Below, piece by piece: positions 53,957-64,000 of a DNA stretch of 64,000 nt. Both the position numbers and the translations under genes were made by a program. How positions within the stretch are numbered: position 1 is the stretch's first letter; every line of letters starts with the position of its first letter. A model generated the notes under the pieces. It was not told the origin of the DNA and did no database searches. It was given only the letters and a program-made list of their open reading frames with translations. Origin of the DNA: Moniliophthora roreri. Its lineage: Eukaryota > Basidiomycota > Agaricomycetes > Agaricales > Marasmiaceae. The DNA is taken from NCBI GenBank assembly GCA_001466705.2, contig LATX02000206.1:408312-472311 (forward strand), given 5' to 3'.

Positions 53957-55788
53957 CCAGATCAATCGACAAGTCCACTACCACATCCAATGGGAACCCG
54001 ACAGTTCAATCCTTCCACCTTCTCACTGCTGTTGCCGGCATTATTAAACAATTCTTGCAAGCCCTTTCATTGCAGGCTGTCAACACCACCTTTTTTCTTG
54101 CTGGAATCATTCTTGTAATTGGTGTAATGGCTTCTGGCCAGAGCCAGGTCCCAGGTATGATGAGTGTTCTGAACATTGAGGAAACCTTCAACTTTCCATC
54201 TAGGGATCATAGCAATAAGATTGTGCAGGTTCCTATGTGAGTACTCTTTCTCTATCTCTGAAAATACTCTTTTATAGCTTTTATGCAGTTATAAGCTCAA
54301 AATAGATAGACCTGAGGGGCTCAAGGCATGGTGCCATGCTTTCCAGCTCAAGACATCACTCAAGAAAGCTGGTCTGCAAGAGGAGCTAGTAAAGTTCAGC
54401 AATAGTCCGGAGTTGTGGGCACTATATGTACAATCTTTCCATTCATTCAATATCTGAAGATCTTGACACTACGTCTAGCTTCAAACCTGGAGCCCAGCAA
54501 CCACATAAGGGCCCACATGGACCTATATCTGGTGCCAAGAAGGCAGTGAAGCTCACTGGGTCTCGAAAACAGCAGCAGGAAATGTTTCCAAGTACTGCTG
54601 TAGATGGAGATGCAGGCACTTCTGCCAGTGACGATGATAAAAACCTGGGTATTCTTGCATGGGTATGTATCTAAATTTTGATTGTGTTCGATGGCTGAGA
54701 TTTTGGTTTAACTTCCAGGCCGATGCTCTCTCTTTAAAGTGCCCTTCTTATTATAAGCCAAGGCCACTATGAAAAGCATCTGAACCAAAGGCACAAAATC
54801 AATTTCTCTATTGATCTGCTATCTAACATCTTCTCTGTCTTTAGCACAAGACTGTTAATGGCAATGAGCAACTAGTTCAAGAGCTCCATTGCATACAGAG
54901 AACTGTCAACATTATCATGTCATATATTATTTCTGACCCAAACATACTAGTGTCGATTCCATCACAGGCATCATCAGTTGTCATCACTTCCAGCACCAAC
55001 TCCCTTCATACTACTAATAACACGAATTCTCTGCCAGTGCTGCTGGTGCCACCAATCCAGCCATTCCCATTACTGCCTATCAACACCATTCAGCCACCAG
55101 CACTGCAAATGTCACTATCTTCAATAGATGTCGACTGAAGTCAACCATATTCACCAAACCTGAGCTCAACAATAGTTATAGCACATTCGACCACACCATT
55201 GGGGCTGCCTAGCTCAGGCGATGCTTCAGTGATGCTGAGCATCAACCTGTCAGGCCCAATGTTCACCAATGTTCAGGTTAAGAAACTTGCACTGGCACAT
55301 GGCAAAGTTCTCACCTACACCTGCAATGATGTCCCTGACCAACTGGTGCTTCGATTCTCAAAGAACCTTGTACAACTATGGAAAATCTGGGATGATGAGC
55401 TCCTTCACGAGTTTGATCCTAAAGACTGTCCTCTTAAGGTTAATGGTGTTCTGATTGCCCTCAAATACTGGGATCAGCTCTATAGCCATGAGTGTCATGA
55501 CAAATCAGATAAAAGGTGGAAGGGATACAAGAGTCAGTGGCATGAATAGAAGGTGTGTATGCCTCTTCTTCTGAATTCACATTTCAATTAATATAAGCTA
55601 TCGTATAGTATGTGGCCAAGTATCTCTTAGCATGAACCACAGACGAATTCTGGAAAGAATTCACTGATCCAAAGACTGGTCAAAGGATGTCCTACACTGC
55701 CGTCAGGAGAGAGCTACGCAGGCGGTGCAAGTCTGACAGGAATAAGGAACCAGATCTGCAATTAGAAGATGAGTCTGGGGAGGAGTAG
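53957..55788 (+). pseudogene. SAP-like multi-exon hypothetical gene, decayed
   Basis: Possible starts at 53957 (MPDQSTSPLPHP) or 54127 (MASGQSQVPGMMSVLNIEET). A GTGAGT intron from about 54238 to 54289 joins a SAP-like helix-turn-helix (YKLKIDRPEGLKAWCHAFQL, then KTSLKKAGLQEELVKF), a putative DNA-binding fold. Later tracts: PGAQQPHKGPHGP with basic residues; a Ser/Pro/Thr-rich linker; then QLWKIWDDELLHEFDPKDCP and GVLIALKYWDQLYSHECHDK. The final exon is EFWKEFTDPKTGQRMSYTAV, then RRELRRRCKSDRNKE, ending SGEE before TAG at 55786-55788. At least one frameshift after the SAP segment. Function unknown. Confidence 0.45.
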
Positions 55789-55939
55789 GGTATCTCATGG
55801 GGTAGATTTTTCAATAGACTATAGACTTGGTACATACACATACTTACAGCTATATAGTTCTTGTAACTCTAAGCTCATTTACAGTACTTGACCGATAATG
55901 CTTATTTCTTGACCAGTCTCTGTGTGTTTCATGTTGCAG

Positions 55940-57645
55940 TTAGGAGTAAGCATCACATCTCTTCTGAATCCCCATTATCACTTGAGATGGGACTTAAGAA
56001 TTGGAACTGGGTAAGTCTGCTGTGTATTTTATTAATGAAATTACTAATGCCACATAGAATGAATTTGACTCCAGCTGCAAGCTTCGGTCATTCAGCCATC
56101 TAGCCATCATTGAAGGATTTCATACAAACAACCAGAACTTGAGAGGTATCATAGTTGGAGTTGATGCACAGTATGTGTGCCACACTGATATAATAATTAT
56201 CTCCGCTCACTCAGTACTTATTTTATAGCAACTTCCTTGCACAGTTCAGTGGCACTTTTGCTCATGGCCAAGTCTATCAGCCTCCAAATCCACTTTGCCC
56301 CTTTTTCTTCAGGCTCTGTGAATATGTCAAGCTGGCGATTGGGATGGTATGGGTCTATGATGGTCCTGCTAGACCATAAATAAAGCGTGGCACTCAAGTT
56401 AATCATGAAGAAATTGCATTTTATCATCAATCACAGCATCTACTTTCTGCTTTGGGTTTTGAGGTTCACGATGTAAGTCCCCCAGTCTTTGGAATAGTTT
56501 ACACTTCTTATGGTCTCTTGAAAGGCACTGGGCAAGGCTGAGGCTGAATTAGCACAGCTCAATCACTGAAACCTTATTGATTGTGTCATGTCAGACGATA
56601 TTGACACTCTCATATTCAGTGCTCAGTGCCTTATTCAGATTGAACGGTAAGCAAGGTCATTATTGAAGGGTCAATAGACTGATGAATCCTGTGTCATATA
56701 GACCTTTGAAATCAAAGAAGAGTACAGTCTGTGATGACATGTATATTTACACAAGTCAGACAATCGAAAATAGCGATGATGTTGGACTCACTCAAGCTGG
56801 GCTAGTCTTTATTGCACTAGTCAATGGTGGAGACTACCATAATGGCCTGGAGGAGTTTGGCATCAAAACTGAAATTGCACTTGCACATTGTGGCTTTGGT
56901 GATAGTCTTGATAATGCCTTTAGAAATCTAGCCAAACCTGAATTTACCATTTTCCTACAAGATTGGTGGAGGTCTATAAGATGTGAGCTCCATTCTAATT
57001 CGCAGAGCTACATGACAAATCAGAACCCAAGCCTAGTGTATCAGATTACAGAGTTGTTTCCGAATTTACAGGTTCTGAACCTATATGTAAACCCAGTTAC
57101 ATCATATAGCCCAGGTCAAGTTCCACCAGACACTTCTCACTGGTATCCTCACCTCTCTCAGCTATGGCTTGTTGCACAGTTTGCTCTTGAACATCTGTTT
57201 CCAACTCACTGACAGTATCTCAAAGTTTTCCATAAGCATCTTTTTCCTGGGATGGCATCTTGTTTGATCACATTTGTGTGTATCGTTCAATAGCTTATAT
57301 TTATATATTCTAATTCTTCTTCAGAGTGCTCCAATGTATGATGCTGGAACCCATCACATTCATGGGCTTCTTGCAGACACTGTCATCACAAGAATGCATC
57401 CACAGCCTCGAGTTTACACCCCCAGGATATTAGAAATTTCACAAAATCCACAAAGTCCATCCATGCACTCAATTCATATGAAGGTCACAGCTCATAAATT
57501 CATTCAGCTAGTGGGTGCAGATCCCAATAGTCTCAATGGAGATGAAAGTGACATTCTCATGAATGTGGACATCTGGATTCCCGAGTTTATACTTGAAGAA
57601 AATATTAAACAATTAGCTCAAGTGACTTTAAGGTATGCACATTTC
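55940..57645 (+). pseudogene. XPG/Rad2-family nuclease (GEN1-like), decayed
   Basis: Spliced; introns with GTAAGT/GTATGT donors at about 56010, 56170, 56471 and 56649. The XPG N region has FSHLAIIEGF and IVGVDAQNFLAQFSG, then PFFFRLCEYVKLAIGMVWVY and DGPARP. The XPG I region has ALGKAEAELAQLN (the two acidic residues of the GEAE box kept) and VMSDDIDTLIFSA. The H3TH region has LTQAGLVFIALVNGGDYHNG. The C-terminal part has FLQDWWRSIRCELHSNSQ, then LYVNPVTSYSPGQ and IWIPEF. Such enzymes cut branched DNA. Stops after DGPARP (TAA) and after AQLNH (TGA), and the loss of the start ATG (TTAGGAGTAAGC), show it is dead. Confidence 0.7.
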
Positions 57646-58127
57646 ATATTTATCTCTTTAGTGGCTTTACTGATAATAATGCCCAAGCAATCAACCTTAT
57701 GAGCTGTCTGCCCAGGGTTACATAAATGTCAATAGTAATGAGGTGGAACATGTCAGAACAAGTAGTCAACAAACACCCAAGAGTGACAATGAGGTGGAAT
57801 ATCTTCACACATGCCTACCCAATGGGAAAGTGGTGAAAATTGTAGATTATATTGAGATTGATTGAAGAGTACATGGAATATATGCAACTATGTGAATGAA
57901 TAGTGTCGCAAGGACTAAGAGTGAGAAAGAGTGCAAAAAGTGACAGGTCTGCAGTGAAAGATGACAACACAAGTAGTTGAGAGTCAGAATACTTCATCCT
58001 CTAGGTTTATAGCTTCTTCCATCTCAAGCCTCAAGCACTAGACAGTGGTTGGGTAACAGATCGACTCAATGAGACTTGACTTTGTGGACCAAGTCACATG
58101 TGACTGTGACTTTCCAGCTTTGCACCC
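57646..58127. other. No supported gene
   Basis: Spacer between the convergent nuclease and recombinase relics. Contains GAGGTGGAACAT / GAGGTGGAATAT near 57741 and 57789, and short frames only. CpG is scarce. Confidence 0.3.
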
Positions 58128-58129
58128 TT

Positions 58130-60051
58130 AACGAAAAGATACACAACAGAAGGCAAAATTATTAACATTTAAATGTATTTTAGAGTAAAAATATTTGTTA
58201 CAGACCATAGCAGTCACAACTCCAACCACAAGTAGAGCAATAGGTAGCTGGAGCTTTATCAAAATTGAAAAATTCTTCGCGGAGATACATAGAGTCATCA
58301 TTCCAAGAAATAAGGTACTTGACAATCGTCAAGTGTGAGAAATATGTGCTCCAACCACCCCATTCACAGATTTTTTGAAGTGGCCACCAGCAGTAGACTG
58401 AGAGCCACTGGCACCTGCCACATCAGAAGGAATGGCCACTATAGAAGGGATCAACATGAATGTCAAGAAGGTTCTGCCAGAAACCTTCAAGGAATTGTTG
58501 CGACATCTACAATGCTTATAAGTAACATGAATGCAGATACACAATAAGATCCTTACCATAGGCTCATGTCTATTGTCATGTACTTCATCAAGCTTGCTAA
58601 TCTTCTGACATATGTATCCTGATTTGATGTGGCTCACTCGAATCCATTCCATAAGCACACAAACAGGGCAGAGATGTTTGTACTCTTCAGGAAACATCTT
58701 GATGTAGAATAGCTTGATATCTAGTAATATAAAGATCAGTGGCAACAAGCTGAACATCGCTGGATGTGCTTACCACCAAATTGATTGGTCTTTCAAAACA
58801 GTAGTGTGAGCTTGAGTGTGGTTCTGTTAATGATTTCAATGTGCTTCATGCAAATCTTCAGGGCCTCGTCAATGCGGAGGAGACAGACAAAGGAGATAGT
58901 GTAGACCAAATGAAGAAGGCGGCGAAACTTGGGGCCACTCTATTTCTTCAAGTGTTCTTTGTGTGACTGTGGGGCAAAGGGTTTGATGTCGAAGTATTCA
59001 GGTTGTCAACCAAAGTTGTACATTTCCTCAATCAATTCCTGTTCAATGTATCAACTTTGGTCAAGAGATATGAGTGATATGTTACCTCAGTAATGGCTCG
59101 TGCACTAGTCGGCTCTTCTCCAGCATGTACCTGAAACAAGCAGAGAGTTGTCAGCTATCTACTACTAGTAAAGCAGCATAAGATATGCACCTTGTGACAC
59201 TGAAGACTAACCATGTAGAGCGAAACCTGCTAAGATACTGACGGGTTACCCAGCATCTTCTCCAATACCTCACTCTTGTGCCATGGTAGGTTTCCAAGGC
59301 GATGGAGTCGACCAAATCCATAGGTTGCTGATGCTCTCATCTTCTGAGCATATGAGTAACTGCTTCTCCTTTCAGTTTCAGGTTGAGCAGTTCCATCAAG
59401 GTTGAAGCCGTCACACCTTACCAAGCAGTCAATCAGCATAATGAGCACTGGATAGAAAGAGAAAGCTTACGCATCAAGAATCCATGCACAGATGAGCTCT
59501 GGTGCATCTACCCACAGCATGTCGCAAAAAAAATCTTCGTCATCCTCAATAAATTTGTGTTCCCAAAGGAACTTTTCACACTGTTTCATAAGGCTGTGGA
59601 AGAGTTAATTGAGGCAAAACAAGTGAAATTAAACTAACACATACCTCTTATAGTGACTTTTGGTGCCCTTAGTGATGCCAGTTGAAGCACCAGCAAGCAC
59701 AGAAGAAAAGCTGGTGCTTGGGTTGATGTTGTTAGAGTCAACATCCATCGGCAAGTCATTACCACTGTCAGACCCTGCTTCATCATCAGGTTCAGGCCCT
59801 ATAGATTGCTGTTCAGCCTCCATATCATCACTGATTGCAGCGTCAACTGTGAACCCAGACTGACCCATGTACTTAGACACAGCCTTTTGTAGGCCTGCAA
59901 ATGCAAATAGTTGTTTGACAGCATCACCACTCTCCTCATCATTGTCAATGATGTCATTTTCATCCTCGATAGAGATGTTGTTCAAGTTAAGTACTGTGTT
60001 GGAAATAGCAGTGTTGTTGCACTCATATAGAGGCTGACTATGGAGGGGCAT
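58130..60051 (-). pseudogene. Tyrosine recombinase (Crypton-like), decayed multi-exon gene
   Basis: The minus-strand order is an acidic N-terminus (60051-59629; IEDENDIIDNDEESGD), then YAQKMRASATYGFGRLHRLG and PWHKSEVLEKMLGNPSVS, then ARAITEELIEEMYNFG. The box I arginine is in YTISFVCLLRIDEALKI. HLCPVCVLMEWIRVSHIKSG and QKISKLDEVHDNRHEPM follow, then FWQNLLDIHVDPF. Box II HSFRRG survives as HSF*CGRCQ, followed by ICEWGGWSTYFSHLTIVKYL with the candidate nucleophile tyrosine. The HSF-RR site reads TTC TGA TGT where TTC CGA CGT is expected, two C-to-T changes at CpG. Cryptons and related elements use such enzymes to excise and integrate. No terminal repeats were identified. Confidence 0.65.
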
Positions 60052-61524
60052 GTTGTGAAGTGGTCAAGTGGGAGAGGTGTGAACTGGGTTGGACTAGGAT
60101 GGCCAGTTGGGCTTTTATTTGACAGGCTATGCTCTGAGATACATGAGAGACAGGTTGAGACAATAATAGCATACGCATCTAAAACAAAAGCATGTCTCTC
60201 ATGGCCGAAACCTCTGCATAATGTTAAACCATCCCCACAGACTTTGTGATCACCATCATGTGCTTTTGTTTGAATGAACTGTGTTCTGGAAGGCAGGGTT
60301 TGAGTGAAGAATGACAGCTTTGAGATCTGGGGTGGGTGTTCATATAGCAATACAGGTCTGTCCCAGAGGGGTGAATATTCAGAACAATAGCTATATGACT
60401 GTTGTAACACATACCTGAGCAGAGAAAATGATAGTGGAAAAGAGAAGGCAGGGAAATGCAAGAGTTCAATGATATTGAGATGTTAGGTGACCCAAAAGAG
60501 CTGTGTCTTCTACACGTGCTCAAAACATCTTTTTTTCAACCTGGAAATGCTTCCAGAGTCCCAGGAAACCTCTGAAAGATGCTCCAAAGAGACCGAAAGA
60601 CATGTTTCCTGGTCACTGGAAGATGCTGCTCACTTGAGAGTGAGCTGGCAGCCTTGAGGCTCACCTCATGTTCAACTTGCGTCTGGTTGATCAAGCCGGT
60701 GATTCTTCTGAACTCATGTTCAGCATTTAGAGTTCAACGTTCAACTCGTGCTCACCTTAGTAGGATTATTTGCTCCAAAAATTAGGTCTTTACTTCATAC
60801 TCTCATCATGCCCTGCATCTCACACTCTCACTCAGCAGTTACAAGTTTTGCAAGACTGACTTTGTGAGCATCTTCTCAGTTTATTCTCATTGTCTTCTCT
60901 TTTTTCTTTCTTGGCCTTTTCAAGTGTCTTGTGGGCACAGCATCGTTCTTTGGGTTGACTCATCATTCTACCTCTACGACATCTCAGAATTTCTGTCTCA
61001 TCCCTTTGTCCACTCTCTTAATTTCCGACTATTTCCGACCAACACCCATGATCCATTTCCTGTGTCGGTCCCTGTTCCACTGTCTGCATGTTTCGTTGAG
61101 TTCACATTTGCCCCCGTCACAGTTTTCGTCCTTTTCTTGCACTTCCTCGTCCTCCGACACGGGCTCAAGGCCCCTGACCTCACCCGTGCTGTCATCCTCA
61201 CCTGATAAGCGGCTCAACTCAGCAAGGAGCTGTTTGGGCAGGACCCCTGATATTCCTGTCAGCACCCTCATCCAAACATGGGCCAAATTCGGGGATTTTT
61301 ATTACCCCATTTGGCCATTTTTTGGGGATTTGCCATGAGACCTCGTCGACCAAGAATCAAAATCGGGGATTCATGGCATGAGACCTCATATAGGCTAAAA
61401 ACGCTGGAAAACTGTATTTTACCGCCTTTAATACATTATACATCCTACTCAACCTTTCCTATTAGCCTTCTTGGTGCACTTAAATGTCCCACCTTCACTG
61501 TCCTCAGAACCGGAATCCATTGGT
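60052..61524. other. No supported gene
   Basis: Frames at 60864-61338 are Ser/Pro/Phe-rich on the plus strand without a domain. Two copies of GCATGAGACCTC / CCATGAGACCTC flank 61335-61390. CpG content begins to rise from about 61 kb rightward. Confidence 0.3.
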
Positions 61525-61830
61525 TCATCTGACTCCTTCCCCTTCACCTCCATCCATTTGATGGCTGGTAGCGATCTTCCTCTTCTTCTTTGAGGTACTA
61601 TCCTTGATAACTTGTTCAGTAATGGAAATCAGTTGAGAATGATACTTCCGAAGCGCATCGAGAAAAGTGTCCAGAGAAGATGGATATCTGACGCATAGTC
61701 TCGTTGAAGGGCAGATGAAATCCGTTGCAGTGTCAGGGCTCGTCAGGGCGGAATAAACCAATGTCGGTCCATCAAGTTTACCCGCCATCACCCAAACCAT
61801 CACTACGAAATCTGACTCTAGCTCATTCAA
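61525..61830 (-). CDS. Hypothetical protein, 101 aa or exon of a larger gene
   Basis: Starts MNELESDFVVMVWVMAGKLD and continues with a helical stretch (SLDTFLDALRKYHSQLISIT) and a Lys-rich patch KKKRK like a nuclear localisation signal. Just beyond the stop, another frame reads ESDEPMDSGSEDSEGGTFKC, then TKKANRKG. The C-terminus may therefore be frameshifted or spliced. No family recognised. CpG and codon choice look like host sequence rather than a decayed element. Confidence 0.35.
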   Translation of the reverse strand: MNELESDFVVMVWVMAGKLDGPTLVYSALTSPDTATDFICPSTRLCVRYPSSLDTFLDALRKYHSQLISITEQVIKDSTSKKKRKIATSHQMDGGEGEGVR

Positions 61831-62694
61831 GGTTGCTTTTCATGCCCTCAGCCCCGCCCTGGTCTTATTTCAGTCATATCCTGTTCTCAGCAAGGTGTCA
61901 TCTACAACATTGAAGCCCGTTGGAACGGCGTATCATCCCAGAACTGACGATGCCTTTCTTTCTTCAAATATCCAGCTCAGGCAAAGATTCACTCCGAAAA
62001 TTGAAGTGGTGAAAGTTGCTAAGGTCCATGGTCATCGCGACGAAGCAGAGAGAGAAAAAATATATTGCAAGAGAATGGGGTGGTAGAGGCATGTTATATG
62101 TCGCCGCTTTTTCTTTTCTCTCAACGTAGATCCAACTCAAAGCTTACCACCGTGACCACCCTAGATCCTTCTATCACACACTCGGGGACCAGAAATAAAA
62201 ATCCCTACAAGCACCATTTCACCACCGAGAATTGTACCTCCACTACCCTTGCCTTCNCTGCACTGCAACTCGAACGAGGCACCGTGAATAGTGGAGGTTC
62301 CGTCCGACTCGATATCAATGTCCTCTGATAAACTCTTTCTTTTCCTTCTCCTGTTACTTCACTCGAATCTTTATATCCATGAAACGCTCATCTCCAACCG
62401 GCGCATCGCTATTCGGGGCTCGAGGGCCTACGCGAGAATAAGAGCGATCGTTGCGTTGCTCTCTCCCTCGCGCCATCTTTCAAGACAGCACCATTTCCCG
62501 GACACCACGACGTTCTGTATACGAATGGCGTTTGTGCAGCCTCTTCCTGTGAAGGTGCAAGGAAAGGAGGTGGTAGTAGGACAAGCGATGTTGTTGGTAT
62601 GGAGTGTAAGTGGATAAACCGAGGGAAGAAAAGTCTAAGAATGTGTTTCCCAGGTTTCCTCGGCGAAGATGACGTAGGATGGGTAGATGAGGAT
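61831..62694. other. Unresolved host-like sequence across a contig join
   Basis: CpG-rich, with short frames on both strands and a join at 62257. A plus frame (62291-62617) with a hydrophobic leucine run LFLFLLLLLHSNLYIH is present, but it lies across the complement of the next gene's 3' region. Not assigned. Confidence 0.2.
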
Positions 62695-63171
62695 TTAGCG
62701 GAAGGACGTGGTGGTGGTACTGGTACGATACGGGTAGCATTGGGTTTCGTCCCTGCTTGATTGGGGAAATTGCAGTTGCACGGTGAGTCGATGACTGGGT
62801 AAGAATAGTTTGCGAGCCCATTCGCATTTCCATTGCCGCCCGCGCTGGACGGCTCTCCTGATGGCCGACAATACGTCTCCCTTAAGAACCGCTATGGGAA
62901 GCTGCTCGTGTACTGTATGAAGGTTGTCCAAGGCTGAGCGGGAGCCGGAGCCCAGGAAACTGAACATGATATCTCCAATGATGCAGAAGACGTTGAGGAT
63001 TGCGTCGATGCAAGATGTAGCTCTGCTACCTGCGTACGATTGTGAACACTTGGTAGATAATCAAAGAAGCAAGGGGCGTACCTTGTTTACAGTGGAGCCA
63101 AAGCCCTTGGATCCGACGTAGAACGAGACAAATAGCGAAACAAATCATTGCAACATGACGTTCATAAACGG
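62695..63171 (-). CDS. Small hydrophobic hypothetical protein, at least two exons
   Basis: Minus-strand exon from about 63171 (after a TTCTTGCAG acceptor) gives RCIAVYERHVAMICFAICLV, then LRRIQGLWLHCKQ. A 52-nt intron (GTACGC...ACGCAG, about 63077 to 63028) preserves frame into SRATSCIDAILNVFCIIGDI, then MFSFLGSGSRSALDN, ending at 62695. Two hydrophobic stretches suggest a membrane protein. The first exon lies beyond the acceptor and is not identified. Confidence 0.35.
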
Positions 63172-63319
63172 CTATACAGCGCTGCAAGAATTAGATTTTC
63201 TTTTATTTTTTGGGAAAAACAAAGGCTCACCGATATAATCTAAGCCCCAACCCTGAAAGATATGCTACAAAACACACGAAGAATTTCCTCCTGTTACCCG
63301 ACAGTGTTACTCGGGCAGN

Positions 63320-63466
63320 ACTAGAGTGGCGGATGACGGGTTCCTCTACATGACCGTGAATCAGCTTTGGCTTAGTCCAGTGTATCAAAATGGGACGGAT
63401 AAGAGAGTCAAGCCCTTTGCGCTGATTCGGGTGCCAATCCCAGGCTCTCCAGTGCGGTTGATGTAA
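63320..63466 (+). CDS. C-terminal exon of a major royal jelly/yellow-family protein
   Basis: Open from the contig join at 63319 to TAA at 63464-63466. It reads VADDGFLYMTVNQLWLSPVY, then NGTDKRVKPFALIRVPIPGS. The pattern (D)DG-(F/Y)-L-Y-x-x-x-N-Q-L and R-x-K-P-(F/Y) is the C-terminal signature of MRJP/yellow proteins, which are secreted and known in some fungi. The preceding exons are lost at the join. Composition is host-like. Confidence 0.55.
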   Translation, partial: TRVADDGFLYMTVNQLWLSPVYQNGTDKRVKPFALIRVPIPGSPVRLM

Positions 63467-63566
63467 TTCATCAGCGACAAAAAAAAAATTTTCATTCAAT
63501 GTATAGTATAGGACGCGTTACTCGTTAAAAATCAATCCGTGTTCTTTTTCTGTCAGACCAATCCCT

Positions 63567-63984
63567 GTGGCAGCGTTTATTGATGAAGCTCTTTCTACGT
63601 ATACGTTGCACTTTTATGCAAGTCCTGCTACCACATTTCCCAGCATTTCGACTTGTCTCGCAAGCACCGCCCTCATAGGATTCGTCCAAAATTCTTCACG
63701 TTTTGGACCTTTATGCTTGATTATTACGCGTCCTCGACAATCCGTGATCCGTGGATTATCATCCGTCAGATGGCGGATAATCCGATGGTTAGATCACGTG
63801 AGGTACAGGGCGTTGGATGACGAGCAATGCGGTCAAGAACTCCGTTCAGTGGGGCACGAGGATGATCATGTCAACTGCCAGGTAAGATTGGGGTTGTATT
63901 CAATGTTTTTGGCTACATATGACATATGATTAACATCTACAGAGTGCCTATTGGGTGGAATCCATCAGAGTGAACAGGGCATGA
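63567..63984 (+). CDS. Possible hypothetical gene with one intron
   Basis: An open frame from about 63567 without a convincing ATG runs to a donor CAG/GTAAG at 63881/63882. A 61-nt intron ends CTACAG at 63942; the second exon (SAYWVESIRVNRA) stops at TGA 63982-63984. The frame covers an inverted repeat at 63753-63783. Weak support. Confidence 0.2.
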
Positions 63985-64000
63985 AGGGTGTGGGTGTTTG

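Noticed and set aside
1..64000. tRNA, rRNA and other structural RNA genes
   Set aside because: No cloverleaf with A/B-box spacing or rRNA-like sequence was noticed on either strand by eye. A tRNAscan run would be needed to exclude them.

Overview
The window reads as a transposon-dense stretch of a basidiomycete (probably Agaricomycete) nuclear genome. The signs are short GT-AG introns of about 50-63 nt, tyrosine recombinase and XPG/GEN1-like relics of types I associate with mushroom-forming fungi, and nested Ty3/Gypsy chromodomain retrotransposons with CACTA and hAT DNA elements. No genus can be named from the sequence alone. Single n characters at 17181, 18458, 26966, 30091, 30774, 41243, 50173, 62257 and 63319 mark contig joins. 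Several are flanked by kilobase-scale exact repeats that look like unmerged contig overlaps rather than real duplications.

Layout. 1-2391: 3' part of a plus-strand Gypsy element (integrase tail and chromodomain, ORF3, ORF4, LTR). 2392-6350: solo LTRs, decayed ORF3/ORF4 pieces and an 833-bp hAT-like element. 6352-8470: old pol relic, cut by the 5' LTR of a nearly complete element E2 (8471 to about 16.5 kb). 17182-18457: small contig with LTR-ORF4-ORF3 of a related element. 18459-26248: element A on the minus strand, whose right flank is the tail of E2's ORF3; element A itself carries a solo LTR. 26.2-34.6 kb: unidentified repeats, a spliced gene relic (28735-29701), one assembly duplicate of it and a diverged allele-like contig. 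34.6-40.6 kb: minus-strand element D with a CACTA insertion. 40.6-46.6 kb: LTR and ORF4 pieces, an assembly duplicate, and an integrase/ORF3 relic with a third CACTA insertion. 46.6-53.9 kb: CpG-poor repeats, a (TG)n tract, a gag-like relic and a 71-bp tandem array. 53.9-60.1 kb: three decayed multi-exon genes (SAP-like protein, XPG/GEN1-like nuclease, tyrosine recombinase). 61.4-64 kb: CpG-richer sequence with fragmentary host genes, including a royal-jelly/yellow-type exon.

Main biology. The Gypsy elements share an architecture beyond gag-pol. Immediately after the pol stop (in TGATG or TAACCATG contexts) comes ORF3, about 392 codons. It has a conserved helical N-terminal segment, an RG/RGG-rich box and two CCHC zinc knuckles, so it resembles a second nucleocapsid-like protein. 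A small acidic ORF4 follows. The same gene set appears in at least six relics of different ages. All clear LTRs have a TATA box 33 nt upstream of CAGCTTGACCT, and its reverse complement lies 2 nt inside the 5' LTR. That is the geometry of Tf1/sushi-type self-primed reverse transcription rather than tRNA priming. Gag and pol are joined by a -1 frame change at GGGTTTTTGA. Almost all premature stops in the element coding regions are TGA where CGA is expected, pointing to CpG deamination as the main decay process.
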